Positions 51,901 through 63,305 of a stretch of DNA of 64,000 bases are shown here, in pieces. The stretch covers positions 23,209,681-23,273,680 of the forward strand of contig NC_088786.1 in NCBI RefSeq assembly GCF_949628265.1. Direction: 5' to 3'. Position numbers and translations under genes: made by a program. The notes beneath the pieces were generated by a model that searched no databases, was not told the DNA's origin, and saw nothing but the letters and a program-made list of their open reading frames with translations. This DNA is from Cloeon dipterum (taxonomy: Eukaryota > Arthropoda > Insecta > Ephemeroptera > Baetidae). The first letter of the stretch is position 1, and every line of letters starts with the position of its first letter.

Positions 51901-53386
51901 TGTTCTTAATGAATGTTCGCAGCTGGAGTTCAACCCGTTGACTGGCATTGTGCTGACACTGGATTTCTTCCTGCTCAGTCTGAACGTGAGTTTTCTTTTG
52001 TGATTCTTAGATTGCTTTCTTGGCACTTGAAAAGGGCGATGTTGGCGATAGCCAGCCGCACATATTCGTAGTACAAGCGCCGCAAATTGTCATTTATTGC
52101 TACGAACGCGTTCTTTGCATTGCAGGTTTATTGTCTGCTGTGTGTGATCTCGCAATATCAAGAGTACAAGGCGGGTCGAGGCACTGCATACCATCAACAA
52201 CAAGTGAGTATGTTATTATCTGGCAGGAGCAGACTGCTTTAATTTTTCTTCCCCGAGACGCTCTCAAGCTGCTCAAAGCTGCTATGAGAAAGTATGCAGC
52301 CGGCGCAACTTAAACGTCCTGCAGGCTGCATAGCTGTGATTTTTAATTGTATTTAGGTTTCTATATATTTTCGTGTTGCTAATTTCGCTAGTCTCTTAAT
52401 TTGTCACATGTATACAATTCTCACATCTACACATTATTTACTAAGTAATCGTTCAATGTTGAAGGTAAGCAGTTGAAATCGGTAGTATCTATGATTGTGA
52501 GGAATAAAACACTACCCAAATATAAAATCATTGTTTTCTTTAATATAAGAAGAATATATGTTTCCAATTTTTTTTTTATCAACATAGAAACACTAACAAG
52601 CAAATTAAAATATTTCATTCAACAAATAAAAGTGACTAACATAACGAGAAAAGCACAATTTTTGGTTTTTTATATTCAATTTCTTCGGTGCAATGAAAGG
52701 TGCTTGCAATTCCCTCCTTTGTGAATTCTGAGAACAGACGATCACCTCGCGTTCAGCACTTTCTTGCTTGGGTAAATTTTTATGACACTCGAGAGGCGTG
52801 AAATAGGAGCTCGTTACTGGTGCAGTTGCCTTGTTTGCAAACGGCGAACGCTTTTTTGCACGGCAATAAAATTTATTGCCAAGGAAAATAGTCTTTTAGA
52901 GACACAAACACAAAAGGTGCGGAGCTCACGAGTTTCTATGTTTAGAAATTTCCCGTTTCTTGAACACCAAGAAGAGCAGCTTGCGCAATTTTCATTTAGG
53001 ATTTTTGTTACAAGTTTCATTCACAGAAGAAAGTTTAGTCCAAGAAACCCACATTGTGCATGCAGGAACACTCCGCGTGCTTATTGTTAGAAATTGAAGA
53101 ACGGCGGCTACAGTAACATTTCTGCTCTGCGCTGAGCCAGACGAGAATTTAATTTAGCCCGTGTCTGTAGGCAATTCTCCGCCAGTGATTTGCATTAATT
53201 TGGCGGTGCAATTTGCTCTTTTAGCTGGGATCCGTGCGCTACGTGGCTCAACCAAGCGCGACGACGTTCGTTCCCGCAATCAAAAAGTCAGCCATCAAAA
53301 CAGACTCGCTGCAGGCACCCTCACTGATGGAACTCAGGGCGTCACCCAGCGTCAGTCCGACGGTGCCACTTGCGCCGGCAATTCAA
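21990..53386 (+). CDS. Four-transmembrane protein, DUF4728/Pasiflora-like
   Basis: Exons: 21988-22064 (ATG at 21990), 44294-44480, 44541-44626, 46269-46364, 51923-51985, 52126-52203, 53225-53386; all phases join, giving 249 codons so far. The start is MAILQTCCCWHSVRKGSYASAIYTM, split here as MAILQTCCCWHSVRKGSYAS then AIYTM. TM1 is about 20-44. An extracellular loop follows with an NVS sequon (N75). TM2 (about 90-115) is LWIAVAVLTCAF and onward. TM3 (about 121-145) begins with RRSLLVPW. TM4 (about 154-182) ends in YCLLCVISQYQEY. A Ser/Pro-rich cytoplasmic tail follows. The cysteine-rich start with RxGSYASAIYT, the LLVPW before TM3 and the YQE after TM4 match my memory of the arthropod DUF4728 family, which includes Pasiflora septate-junction proteins of Drosophila. 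The family call is moderate; the topology is clear. Intron 1 is 22 kb. The 3' end is uncertain: the frame reads on to TAA at 53468-53470, or it splices at GTAAGA (53387) to an exon not firmly identified. Confidence 0.75.
25981..26096. repeat. Long foldback (inverted repeat) element
   Basis: Perfect 24-base inverted arms lie at 25981-26004 and 26073-26096 (CATGGGCAAACAAATAAGG and revcomp). A second paired block follows inside: TTGAAATAACTGCAAACGAA (26017-26036) against 26052-26071, with three mismatches. An asymmetric bulge of 12 bases separates the blocks, and the loop is about 15 bases. The result is a hairpin with about 44 paired positions. It may be a MITE relic or a small-RNA precursor. 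Confidence 0.75.
29695..29999 (+). repeat. Dispersed repeat, copy 2
   Basis: About 305 bp, same orientation as copy 1. Clear shared blocks: CGGATAACAT (29721-29730), CCGCACCGAGGTCTTTATTG then AAACG, GTTGAGCTATTTGAGCA, and GCTTTGACACTCCTGAGAAT then GCC. It ends at AACGGGCTGG. The B-box region seen in copy 1 is not kept here. Confidence 0.7.
30620..30647. repeat. (CT)n(CA)n microsatellite
   Basis: A run of CT repeats passes directly into CA repeats. Simple-sequence DNA in intron 1. Confidence 0.9.
38382..38721 (-). repeat. Dispersed repeat, copy 3 (inverted)
   Basis: About 340 bp, on the opposite strand to copies 1 and 2. It carries all shared blocks, and its ends pair internally: CCAGCCCGTTGGCTC (38385-38399) against GCTCAACGGGCTGG (38514-38527). 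This marks a foldback module of about 143 bp within the larger repeat. The open frame at 38434-38796 lies mostly inside it and is not a gene. Confidence 0.72.
44627..46268 (+). other. Intron of the four-TM protein gene
   Basis: AT-rich intron between the TM2 exon and the TM3 exon. It contains a (GA)n run at 45665-45682. No other exon is seen. Confidence 0.55.
45665..45682. repeat. (GA)n microsatellite
   Basis: Nine GA units, simple-sequence DNA. A possible GAGA-factor site, but equally a neutral repeat. Confidence 0.9.
46365..51922 (+). other. Intron of the four-TM protein gene
   Basis: A 5.6-kb intron without recognisable coding sequence. It contains a (CA)n tract (48431-48457), a GC-richer patch at 48480-48570, and a small hairpin at 49022-49059 (CCAGTA..GGCTT / AAGCC..TACTGG). 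Confidence 0.5.
48431..48457. repeat. (CA)n microsatellite
   Basis: About 13 CA units. The minus strand open frames across it (with CVCVCV runs) are artefacts of the repeat. Confidence 0.92.
52204..53224 (+). other. Intron of the four-TM protein gene
   Basis: AT-rich 1.0-kb intron between the TM4/YQE exon and the tail exon. No further exon is seen. Confidence 0.5.
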
Positions 53387-56300
53387 GTAAGAACTTTATC
53401 GACCATTTCAATAAGCACGTTGCGACACCTCTTACAAGCTGATTGCCTTTTCTCTCCTATTTCAATATAAATAAATATTGTCAATGGTGAAGCATAACTC
53501 TAAAATATTCAACTCTTTGAAGTGGTTTTACTAGAAATTTGAAAGATTTTAAAAAATAAAATAATAACCCTTTCATAGCAGCTTTAATTTAAGCTTGTGC
53601 CTTAATTACTTTTTAGTTTGTGTATGATGTATGATATACATATTATGCACAGCATCTAAATTACCTTGCAGCTATATAAGAAATGAGAAACGTTTTAATT
53701 TACCGCAGTGGTGCGTTGTAAAGGAAATTATTACTGAGTGCTTAAAAGAGGATTATTTATAGCGCAATCTCAATTTGAGAATAGTTATATTTTACAACGA
53801 TTTTATGCCGTCTTCGTATAATGAAAAATAGGAGTAACTCTATTTTAATTAATAAGCAAAAGAAGGGCGCGATCTACATTAGACTTTGTGTTTTAAATAG
53901 ATCATCATCAGTTTTTCTATTATATATTAATATTACTCTTATAATTTACCTGATAAATTTACTATGATCGCAATTTCAATAAATTCAATTTTAAAAGTTT
54001 TGATGCGTAAGTTGGACAGTCGTAAAAGCGCTAATTAATTGCTGTAAATAATCTTCAATTACAGAGCAATGGTATCCAGTCTGGTGTTCCGCATAGAGTG
54101 CGGTCTGTGAAGCGTGTCCAATTCCCTGACGCTTCAGATGTGTCATCGACCTAATTTCAACCATCCGTGTGTTATACCATTTACTACTACATGGAGATGT
54201 GTGCACACATATTTGCGATACCTTGGCACTAATTCGTCGTCTTCCTGATGTTGTCCATCAAATCCCTCCCAATGTTAACGATTTGTTTCGAGAAAGTGAC
54301 CTGTTAGGGATATGAAACATATATCAATACACAATTTGTTAATATAACAAAATTGATCTCATAATATTAAAGCTTCTTATCAAATCAATTCAAATGTGTT
54401 CCCATGATAGAAAATCGTTTTATTTCAAGGCAAGTGCAAGATATAGCATTAGATTTGTTTCCTTCTGCGCACAGCCGCACACTAGGCTGTTAACCTATTG
54501 TTTAGACGGTTTTGAGAGCAGCCATCAGAGGTGCCCGCAACTTTGCCTCTTCAGCCAACTGGAGCCTGGAGTAGCTACTAGCTAGAAAATCGGAAAATAT
54601 GTGCGCTGTTTGCCTCTGTCACTGCGAGTGGAGGGGGTACGAGAGCGTGCTCTTTCGCCCACTCGCTCTCCCCCTCCACTGCCCCGTCGTTAGCGAATAT
54701 TTCTCTTGCGCCTGCCTTCGTTTTATTCAATTGAGTTAACTTTTTTCGCATCCAAAACGCGCAATAAAACGAAAGAAGTATATTTAAAAAATAAAATTTA
54801 TAATTTCATGCTGTTTTGCCTTAGCAAAAGCTATGTTAGACGATGTTCACAATGTTGCACATTTCCGTATTATATTTTGATAGTTAGAAATAAAATGCCT
54901 GCTGCACATTCCTTCCTTATGTGTAAATTCCCTCATTTGTCATAAATTTGCATTCAGTTGTACCTATTCTCTGGAACACTTTTGTAAAGAACTACTAACA
55001 AGTTAAGACAACATCCCAATGCAATTTCATAAACTCAGATTACGATCCAAATAGCTTCTCAAGAAGAGAGCAGATTTTATACATATATTAATCATATATT
55101 AATTTAGAAAAATATACTTGAACCTAGATGTTTATTAGCTTCACAATAAAGAACTCTGTCGTGATCGACATCATTTAATACTAACCAACAGAATTTGATA
55201 CTTCGCGAATACTTTAATATTTAAATCATCTCAATAATAAAATCTGTACGAATTTCTTGGATTCGTCACCAAGCGTAATGAGCGTTTTTTCGGTTTTTCC
55301 ATGTGCATTTGCTTTTCCTTGCATTCCAAAATAAGATCCACGATGAATCGCAAAAAAAAATGGAAATCATAATCTGTACCCTAAAATGCTGTAAATTCCG
55401 CTAGAAAACAACAATTATTTTTATTATATATTTATGATTTCTATATCATATTTTGAGATCAGTAGCATCCGTATATTTGGAAAAATAATTGTTCAATGTT
55501 GAAAACTCAAATTTGATTATGCAGGTAGATACAATTTAAATCCAAGTGTTAATATTTTGATCTTTTGTAAAAACTCAAGCAATGCTGGGAATTGAAAGAT
55601 AAATATTCTCATAATTAACACTCGACATAGGTTGTACACAAAATGCATAAAATCTGCCACGGTTATATTTTTATGTAATATGAGCATATTTTACTCGTGT
55701 ACTTTTACAATGTGATAATAAACAAATATTTGTAATTTGAAATCTAAGATTTAATTTATTATCACTAACTGTTCCTTAATTTTCTCATTAATTTTAGGTT
55801 ATCAAAAACTAGTATTTTTTCGTTTTAAGCTTTTTCACCATGACTTGGATACCGCAAGTGTTAATTTGAAATAAAACATGACGTCTTGTTCCAGCTGTGT
55901 ATTGGTGTTACAAAATATAAACACAACACGCACTCAAAAACGACAAAATTGTAGCAAATGAAGCAAGGCTGTGATAAAATTTTGCTTCATATGCACATGC
56001 CTTTGAAAGGACTTTACATACACTCATACACTTTCCACTCCAGATACAAAGTTCTGCAAACAGGACAGTAAAAAATTCAAAGAAAGTGGCGTAGATCCCG
56101 ATTACCCACCAAAGTCAAATCAATTTCTGTCCTGTAGCAAATTTACCTCTTTACATTGATACAACTCAATTATGAGTGACTTGATGTTAGTGTCTGATTA
56201 AGATTTAACTTTTTTCCTTTTGACTTTGAGACCAACAAAATTAGACCTCGGCAAAATTTGGCCTCGGCTGGTGGTCATTTTTGGTGGACTAGATTTTATC

Positions 56301-56421
56301 TTTGTTTTGCGATAGAATTTTAGTTTGCTTTGGCAAGATATTAATTTAGATTTCCACACAGGAATAAAAACTTCCAATAGAACAGTAAAATCATAAGATG
56401 ATGAAAAAATGGCAAGTAATT
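53387..56421. other. Convergent region between the four-TM gene and the TRIC gene
   Basis: About 3 kb, mostly AT-rich. AATAAA at 53470-53475 overlaps a possible stop (TAA 53468-53470). Phase-0 terminal-exon candidates for the + gene follow acceptors at 54475 (CGCACAG, open to a TAG at about 54583), 54958 (CATTCAG, ten codons) and about 55894 (TTCCAG, 20 codons). An inverted repeat lies at 54627-54680. Confidence 0.4.
54627..54680. repeat. Imperfect inverted repeat, G-rich/C-rich arms
   Basis: Arm AGTGGAGGGGG-tac-GAGAGCG (54627-54647) pairs with CGCTCTCCCCCTCCACT (54664-54680), around a loop of about 16 bases. It sits in a GC-rich island about 40 bases after the TAG of a candidate last exon. 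It may be a strong hairpin in a 3' UTR or a regulatory palindrome. Confidence 0.6.
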
Positions 56422-59400
56422 TTAGTCTTTCTTCTTGGAGTCAGCCTTATCCCCGTCTTTGGGAGCCCCACCACGTCCAAGAACCTTCTGCAGCGAGTCC
56501 CAAATGCCTCCAAAGAAGAGAGCGCAGAATAAGTTTTCAAACGGCACAAAAGGATCGTGGATTCCAAGCAGCACCGAAGACACCTATGACATAAAATGTT
56601 GCTTAGCGCAATGTTGGAAATTAATTTCAACGAAAATACCTTGAAATAGACAAAGAAGATGACAATGCCAAAGTAAACAAGAGCGTGAGGAGCCGAGATC
56701 AGGTCTGTCTTGCTGTCCAGCACGAAAATGACGGAAGCCACAAGGCAAGCCTTGGTGTAGCTGCAAATTGAGACAATTATGTGATTTATACTCATAATTA
56801 AAAAGGATTATTTTCATACAAGCTTGGCTGCATGAACTCCATGGCTGTTGGGGTCCAGACTCCGCGGATAAGTCGTTCAATCAGTTTCGTGAAACCAGCA
56901 CCATTACCTATAAGATTTGATATTTGATTAAAAATTCTGATGTTTATTTGCAAACAAATTAAAAAAAAAAATTTTAATTTGCATCACCAAATGAAGGCAC
57001 GACGTTAAAATAGGTTAGGTGATAGCATCAGGGTAAATATTTGATGCTGGAGATATCAAGGCAATCACTGAATTACCCTTTAAGGTGCCAATGAGTATCA
57101 TGATCAGGTAGGCGTTGGGATACAGTTTGGCAGCGTGGGTCACTCCGTCGTACACTTTCTTGCACCTTGGGGAGAAAGAAAGCTAATATAATACACTATG
57201 GACAAACAAGGCATAAAACTTTATTACCTGTACACCTCTTTCATAATGGCACAAATGAGTTTGATGGGCAGGAATTTGGCAATTTTGTAGCCTACATCAA
57301 ACGGCGTGTAGAAAACAAAATACCTGAAACATTCAGCATTTATATTTAGACTTTAATTAAAATAACATTTTAATTTGAAAGAAATATGAGCAAAAAATAA
57401 ATAATCTATCATTCCAGCGCGGAGCGCGGAACTATATATCAACACAAAATTTAGGATTTCTACATTCATAAACAAATTAAACCCAGTTCGATTTTTTAAT
57501 TCTCACTAATTTGTTCTTGATGCAGTTTTCTTGTGGTTGCTACGTTCTGGACAAAGGTTTTCGAGTGGGTTTCCCTGTGTCTACGTCAAATCCTATTATG
57601 GTACTTCTTTTTTACTCATTCAATTTTTAAGGCAAAACAAGGAAACAATTGACTTCCTTTGCAACGAGGAAAAATAATGGCTCGATTTGATGCACAAACC
57701 TCCACCACTTCCCCAAAAGTGGCAAAAACAACTCAATTTATTCTCGAGCTTGGATAGTGAATAATGCAGAAAGGGACATTGAACTCGGCGTATTGCCTTG
57801 TCTTTTGTGCCTTTCGTATGACTTTTGCGAGCACAACGTGAAAAAAATACAAATTAAATAGTGAGTTTCAATAATTATCATTGCAAGGAATAGAAGTAGT
57901 TTATTTTTTAAAACCATGGTGTACTTACCAAACAACAGAAGCGACCACAACCTGAGGGGTGTTCTTCAATGGAGCCAAGATCGGTTCTCCGAGCAGTCCG
58001 TTGCACAGCATTCCTCCAGCGAACACTACCAGCATGTATGAAAGCCAGCATGACAGCGGGTGTTTCCTGGAGAATTGCTGAGCACCTGCAATTATTAAAA
58101 ATAAAACATTAGTATCATGCTAGCAACAGGCGTAGAAGGTAAGAACAAATTTGTTGCATTTGCCTAAAAAACAAATGTTTTTATTGTACAAAAATTCAAG
58201 CATTCCAAACGCTTGCTAAAATTTAGTGAATTTGAATGGTCCGCTCTGGCTGCAAGTACAACTTACATGAGCCTTAAAAATATTCACAAGCCGGGTCACC
58301 GAAATAATTTTGCATTGCACGACAAGCAAAGGCATGTTTGAAACGAATAAATTTCGCGTTATTTGCTGCCTTAATTAGACTGCCGCTTGTGGTGGGTCAC
58401 TGAATACAAATACGATGCTCTGCGCGATCGGACGCTAGGAAACCAGCGATTGGGCGAAGATAACCCGAGCCGGCGAGTCGCGCGGCCTTTGCCACGGAAA
58501 AATAATACAGTAGGGCGTAAATAACAGTTCCAGCAGGCCTTTTGGCGACTCTGCAGTCAACCGTATCGCTTTCCGACTCAATGGTGAACCAAGATCAGTC
58601 ATGAGGAAAGACCAGTACAAAAGCCTTGCCGATCACCAACGTGCCAATGGTAAAAAACAATCGTTCTAGGTAATTTTCTATGTATTTGTCACGGATTGTC
58701 TTGATTCTTTGGCATTGACTCATTCGGCCCGCTCGTTCTCGCTTTTTTAATTCGTCTGCCGGTGCGCGAGTGCATGCAGTCCCCAAAATTAGGTCCCTCT
58801 CCTGTGAGATTGGGGCTCCGACGTTATTTTTAGCGCCCTCTTCTCCCTCGATAAAGAGAGTAGACCGGCGCGCCGCGCGCCAAACTCGCCACGATTTCAC
58901 TCTAGCCGCCACCGCCGCAGTGTCTTATCACTTTACTGCATGAAAAGGGACACGGCGTATCACGATGTTTCACAATTGTCAGGCGCGTGAAATGTTGAAT
59001 TATGGATCTTCTCGAGTGCTTTCTTTATATTCGAAGATAAAAATACTCAATGATTCAGTGGATCTCGATTAAATACTGAGTGCACTTGTTGTTCTCTGCA
59101 GTCTGCAAATCGAAATTTTGTTCTTCACACACATTTTTCTTTTAAAACATTTTGCTTTTTGTCAAGGTAAAAAATTACAGAGGCTTGTTTTCCCAGATTT
59201 TATTCAAAAGTAGCTTCTTTCACAGCACGCATTAAGATTTAAAAGAAAAATGTTTCAATGAAATAATATTATTTAAATATGGCCTGACGATTTTTCTTCA
59301 AGAGATTTTTAATCATCAATTTTTAAAAGAGAAAATTTCCATTTTGATGACATTGTAAACTGAACTACAACCTCTTAGTTAAAAATTATTTCAATTTAAG

Positions 59401-61416
59401 AAAATTTAACTAAAAAAAACTGCAACAACATTAGTTGATGCGAAACAATTAAAACACACTTGTTCAATTTGGATACCGTGTAGTGCATCCTATGTCTTAT
59501 TTAATCTAGAGTTGAGGAATCTTTGTGGTACTAAGGAGTAATTATACTTGTGTGGCTTCTATTGATTTGAAAGGGATAGACATTCCAGCAGGAATTGTTT
59601 TGCTTCAAAGCAGCACACGCCTATTTCATTCAAGCTTCGTTCAAGTAAAATATTAAAATTGCCTATCGTTCTAGATCGTGAGTCCAAAAATTTAAATGGT
59701 GAGTGATATCGAGAACGAAAGATGAATGTTGAGCCCTGCATGGAAAACGTAATATCGCGCTGGCAAGCTACTTTTTATAACAGAAGAATAAACCAGACAT
59801 TGCTCGTAGAAAAAACATAGTATTGCCTGTCCACTGCAATACTCGTTATAGCCCTATGATCTATTTCATGAAAATTATTAAACAATAATATGGCTGTAAT
59901 GGTGCAGTGGACAGCCGAAACAAGTAGGCCAAATAAAACACGACTGTCTACAACGAAGAATGTCTGGTTTTTCATCTTCGACGAATGAATCCTTGACTTT
60001 TTCTAATTATATGAATAAAAAATAGAAATATTTTGCATAACAATTTGAAATTTGAATGAAGAAATTATTAAAAAATGTTTTAATATTGTCTCATTTGATG
60101 ATGTTTATAGTCTTGGTCGTGATTGTTCTTATGTGTTACAATTAAAGATGATCAAAACCTTTGAGCGGTGTTTTCTAGGAAAGCTGATTTATTTTAATAT
60201 TTCAATCACAGACAATTGTTTTTGAAGCATATCAGTAAATAAGAAATCCTTCAAATTGCTTTCGAGTGCAAAGAGTAATTAAATAAAATTAAACTGTTTC
60301 AATTAGGTAAAATATTTATGCTCTTTTATATTTTACTCTGCAATAATGAATATTAAAAATGGATGTTGGACAATTGGACGTAATTAAGTTTTTTAAATCA
60401 CAATTTAAAACCAAGGACTGCTTCTTCCCGAACACGAACGAATTCGCTATATTAGTTGCAGTTAATTAAATTTATTTCGCCTTCACTCTAAAGGAAAACT
60501 TTGTCTCTCAACGATAGCTAACAAAAGATTTTTATAGAGTTGACGTGAGATATCATTACGTTCAAAGGGCGGACGCATGTGCTGTGTTTTTGTTTAGCGG
60601 CGAGTTTGCGTGTGCTTGGCGGCGGCTCACACATCACAGCGGCGTAATGACCCCCACTAGACCCCCCTGGTGTCCAGAAATACCCTTCGGCGTGGCACGA
60701 CGTACTCGTGCCCTGCTCTCCCAGTGCGAACAATTCAAAGCTGGCGAACAGATCAGGCCGTTCTCTCATGCGGCCAAGAAAAGATCGCTCTTCTCAACGG
60801 CGGTCAATAAACTGACGACAGAAGGCTCGGGGACCGATTTTTACGAACATTACGAGATGATATTATTAATATAACGCAAAGGGCCATTGCCATTCAATTT
60901 TTATTGAAATTAATATTTGGGATAAGAATTTTGAAGGGGGGAAATAAAAGTAAGAGTAATCAATTTTTAATATCAATAAAAATGTTTACAAATTGAACTT
61001 AAAATAATCAAGGTTTTGATTAGACCAGTTAAAGGTTAGAGGTGACTAACAGCTACATATGTTTCAAATAATTGAATTTTTCTAAATTTTATTATTTTTT
61101 ACTCATATAACTATAATAGTCGTTTTTCGGTGTTTGTGGCTATGGATAATTATTTAGCATTTTTTATATCAGCAGGAAGTGGCAAGAAGCTGGATAAACA
61201 ATTATTATTTGAACTATACTCCTCAAATTAAAATTTGAGTTGCGCTAACGAATTGCGACGACACGAATCGCGAGGCTAATAGGATTCATTAATACCTGCT
61301 CCGAGGTCTTCTCGCACGGTCAGGGCGCAGAGAAGGCAGTGAGCGATGTCGAAGTAGGGAAACATTTTCAACTTGGTGACCTGGTTGGCCAGGTCCAGAA
61401 ATGCTTCCGGATCCAT
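56422..61416 (-). CDS. TRIC-type trimeric intracellular cation channel (TMEM38 family)
   Basis: Exons in transcription order: 61416-61296, 58085-57929, 57323-57228, 57165-57077, 56907-56820, 56760-56640, 56583-56422. Phases agree and give 277 residues, normal for the family. The product is a K+-permeable channel of the ER/sarcoplasmic reticulum membrane that balances charge during Ca2+ release. It shows FPYFDIAHCLLCALTVRED near the N-terminus, PLSCWLSYMLVVFAGGMLCN, WYFVFYTPFDVGYK, the family motif KEVYRCKK (residues 121-128), then LIERLIRGVW and FFGGIWDS. It ends in a lysine-rich tail (ADSKKKD), typical of an ER-retained protein. The ATG at 61416 sits in a good context (AAAACATGG). Intron 1 is 3.2 kb; the others are short. 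Confidence 0.93.
58086..61295 (-). other. First intron of the TRIC gene
   Basis: 3.2 kb. It holds a GC-richer patch at about 58430-58920 (possible internal promoter), a foldback element at 59781-59980 and a second GC-richer patch at about 60590-60850. Open frames in these patches show no known domain. Confidence 0.5.
59781..59980. repeat. 200-bp foldback element
   Basis: Outer arms AAACCAGACATT (59790-59801) and AATGTCTGGTTT (59959-59970) are perfect. They extend outward imperfectly (AGAAGAAT against CGAAGATG). A second pair of blocks, CTGTCCACTGCA near 59827-59838 and TGCAGTGGACAG near 59903-59914, lies inside. This is typical of a decayed MITE-like element with terminal inverted repeats. 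Confidence 0.65.
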
Positions 61417-62386
61417 GTTTTCGGACGAGGGTGACTTTCGGCCGTCGAATCAGTCGCTAAATTTGCTGGTTGGTGTTGGCACCTGCCACAAACACGGACC
61501 GCATACACACCCCTCGAGATCTCGACTGATCAAATCATTCGCACGACAGATGTTTGTCCGCTGCTCCGCAGCAGCACCTCCCTCGACTTCCCGCAGCTCC
61601 CCACCGAACACCTCAATCTTACCTTATCATCATCACGAATCATAATCTCTTCTCTGCACAAATAAGTGTCATCGTTTCTAAATCGATATTTTTTTAGGAT
61701 CCACTGCTAAAATAATTTTTTAAAAATTATTTCCGCCTTATAAATCTGGAAGATCAAAATGCTTTAACCCTTTTAAATTTTGGCGCTTTTCTACAGTAAA
61801 GGCAATAATATCCCAGATGTTTTCAGCGTGTTCTTTTCCTATTCGACAAGCGATGACTTGAGTTTGACAACAAATTTGGAGGGATTTTCTCGGCTTATTT
61901 TGTAGTTTAGGTCCAGAATTGCATTCAGGAAAATAGGAGGTACGTCGCAATGCATTATGAAGCGATATGTACAATGGATAAAAATGAATTTAATTAAAAA
62001 TTACACCTCTATCTGCCGCGCAATTCATTCAAATTCGAGCCGGCACTGCGCACGTCAGAAGTGGGAGGGGTCACTTTGCGAGATTTCTCAGATCTGTGTC
62101 AATAATCACAACACGAACTGACTTTCGATTTAATTCGACGTGTCTGCAAAAAGCTTTGACTGTTTCTGTTGGATTCGACACTTAGCAAGGGCGAAAATGA
62201 GCTTGGACGGAGGGTAAAACCGGCTGCAAGAGTCCACCGTGGCAAGAGCTGATAAGATTTCGTCGTGTGCAGTGTTTCCCATGACACGTCCCAGCTGAAA
62301 TCATACACTTTACTCCCTCGACATGTTAACGTTTTCGCCGGAAACACGGAGCATGTTGCTTTTGGGTTAAAAAGCTGTCGTGTCCG
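61417..62386. other. Head-to-head intergenic region, TRIC / Mgat1
   Basis: About 1 kb between the TRIC start codon and the likely Mgat1 transcription start. It should contain both promoters and any TRIC leader. No gene is supported here. Confidence 0.45.
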
Positions 62387-62439
62387 TCAGTATTCCACTG
62401 GATGAGGACCGCGTAACATTTATTCTTTCTCAAAATGCA
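62387..62439 (+). promoter_or_regulatory. Putative Mgat1 initiator and 5' non-coding exon
   Basis: The initiator-like TCAGTA begins at 62387 (putative start A 62389), with an A/T-rich TTAAAAAG about 22 bases upstream. A short leader exon would end at the donor A|GTAAGT (62439/62440). The ATG at 62435 meets a stop right after the splice, so it would be only a three-base-plus upstream frame. Inferred, not proved. Confidence 0.4.
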
Positions 62440-63291
62440 GTAAGTTAAAGTTGTTGCCTTTTTAGTGTTTATGTATTATCATTATATTATTGTAGATTTG
62501 TAGTCGAGCATGTATTATGTAGAAACGGGTCTCAAACTCTGACTCCGAACGTACAATAATATAATGAATCATACTTTGGTCCCTTCCTGCTCTTTCTGTC
62601 TGTATTAATATTGATCAGTTGTCTCGTTATCTGGGACTGAAAATAATAATATTTCAGTTACAAAAACGCCAGCCGTCCCTTCCTTCAAAATATTTATCGA
62701 TTTGAAAAGTACATATTTTTGAGGGAGAGCAAATAAAATTCAATATTTATTTGGGTCAAGAAAATTTTGTTATCAATTTGAACTTCCTGCTAAGTTGACG
62801 TCATAATATGGTATATACATATTTTGCCAAAAAAGGCAACATGACTAAATAAAAAATAATAATAAATGATTATATAAGGAAATATTGGAAGCAATGATTT
62901 TTAGTCAAATTTTTATCATGTTGGGAAAATTTAATTCCCTCTAAAATATTCATTATTAGTACATAGTTGTCATCTTGTGTTGTGACTTATTATCTATGTA
63001 TCTCGTCTATTTTTCAATGGAGTTTCTTTTTATAGATGTAAACAGCAAACATTACTGCTTGCACTTATCAAAGCTGTCATAATATTTGTGTCCATGAGAA
63101 ATTAAAATTTTGTGGATATCAATCCGCACTTTATTTCCAAATAAATATTGTCTTTTTAATTTGTGCCATTTTTAAGGCGTTAAAGTTTAATGTACGAGAA
63201 AACATTGCAATTGAGAGCATGATAATATCATATTATACAGTCATACATCATTTAAATATTATACCTCAGACCGTAATTGTTCTGTTTGCAG
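62440..63291 (+). other. Likely first intron of Mgat1
   Basis: AT-rich, bounded by GTAAGT (62440) and TTTGCAG (63291). Nothing else is recognised. Confidence 0.4.
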
Positions 63292-63305
63292 ATGATGTGA
63301 TTGCA

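Noticed and set aside
58595..58912. 105-codon minus strand frame in the TRIC intron
   Set aside because: No known domain; does not join the TRIC exons in phase with a family-like sequence.
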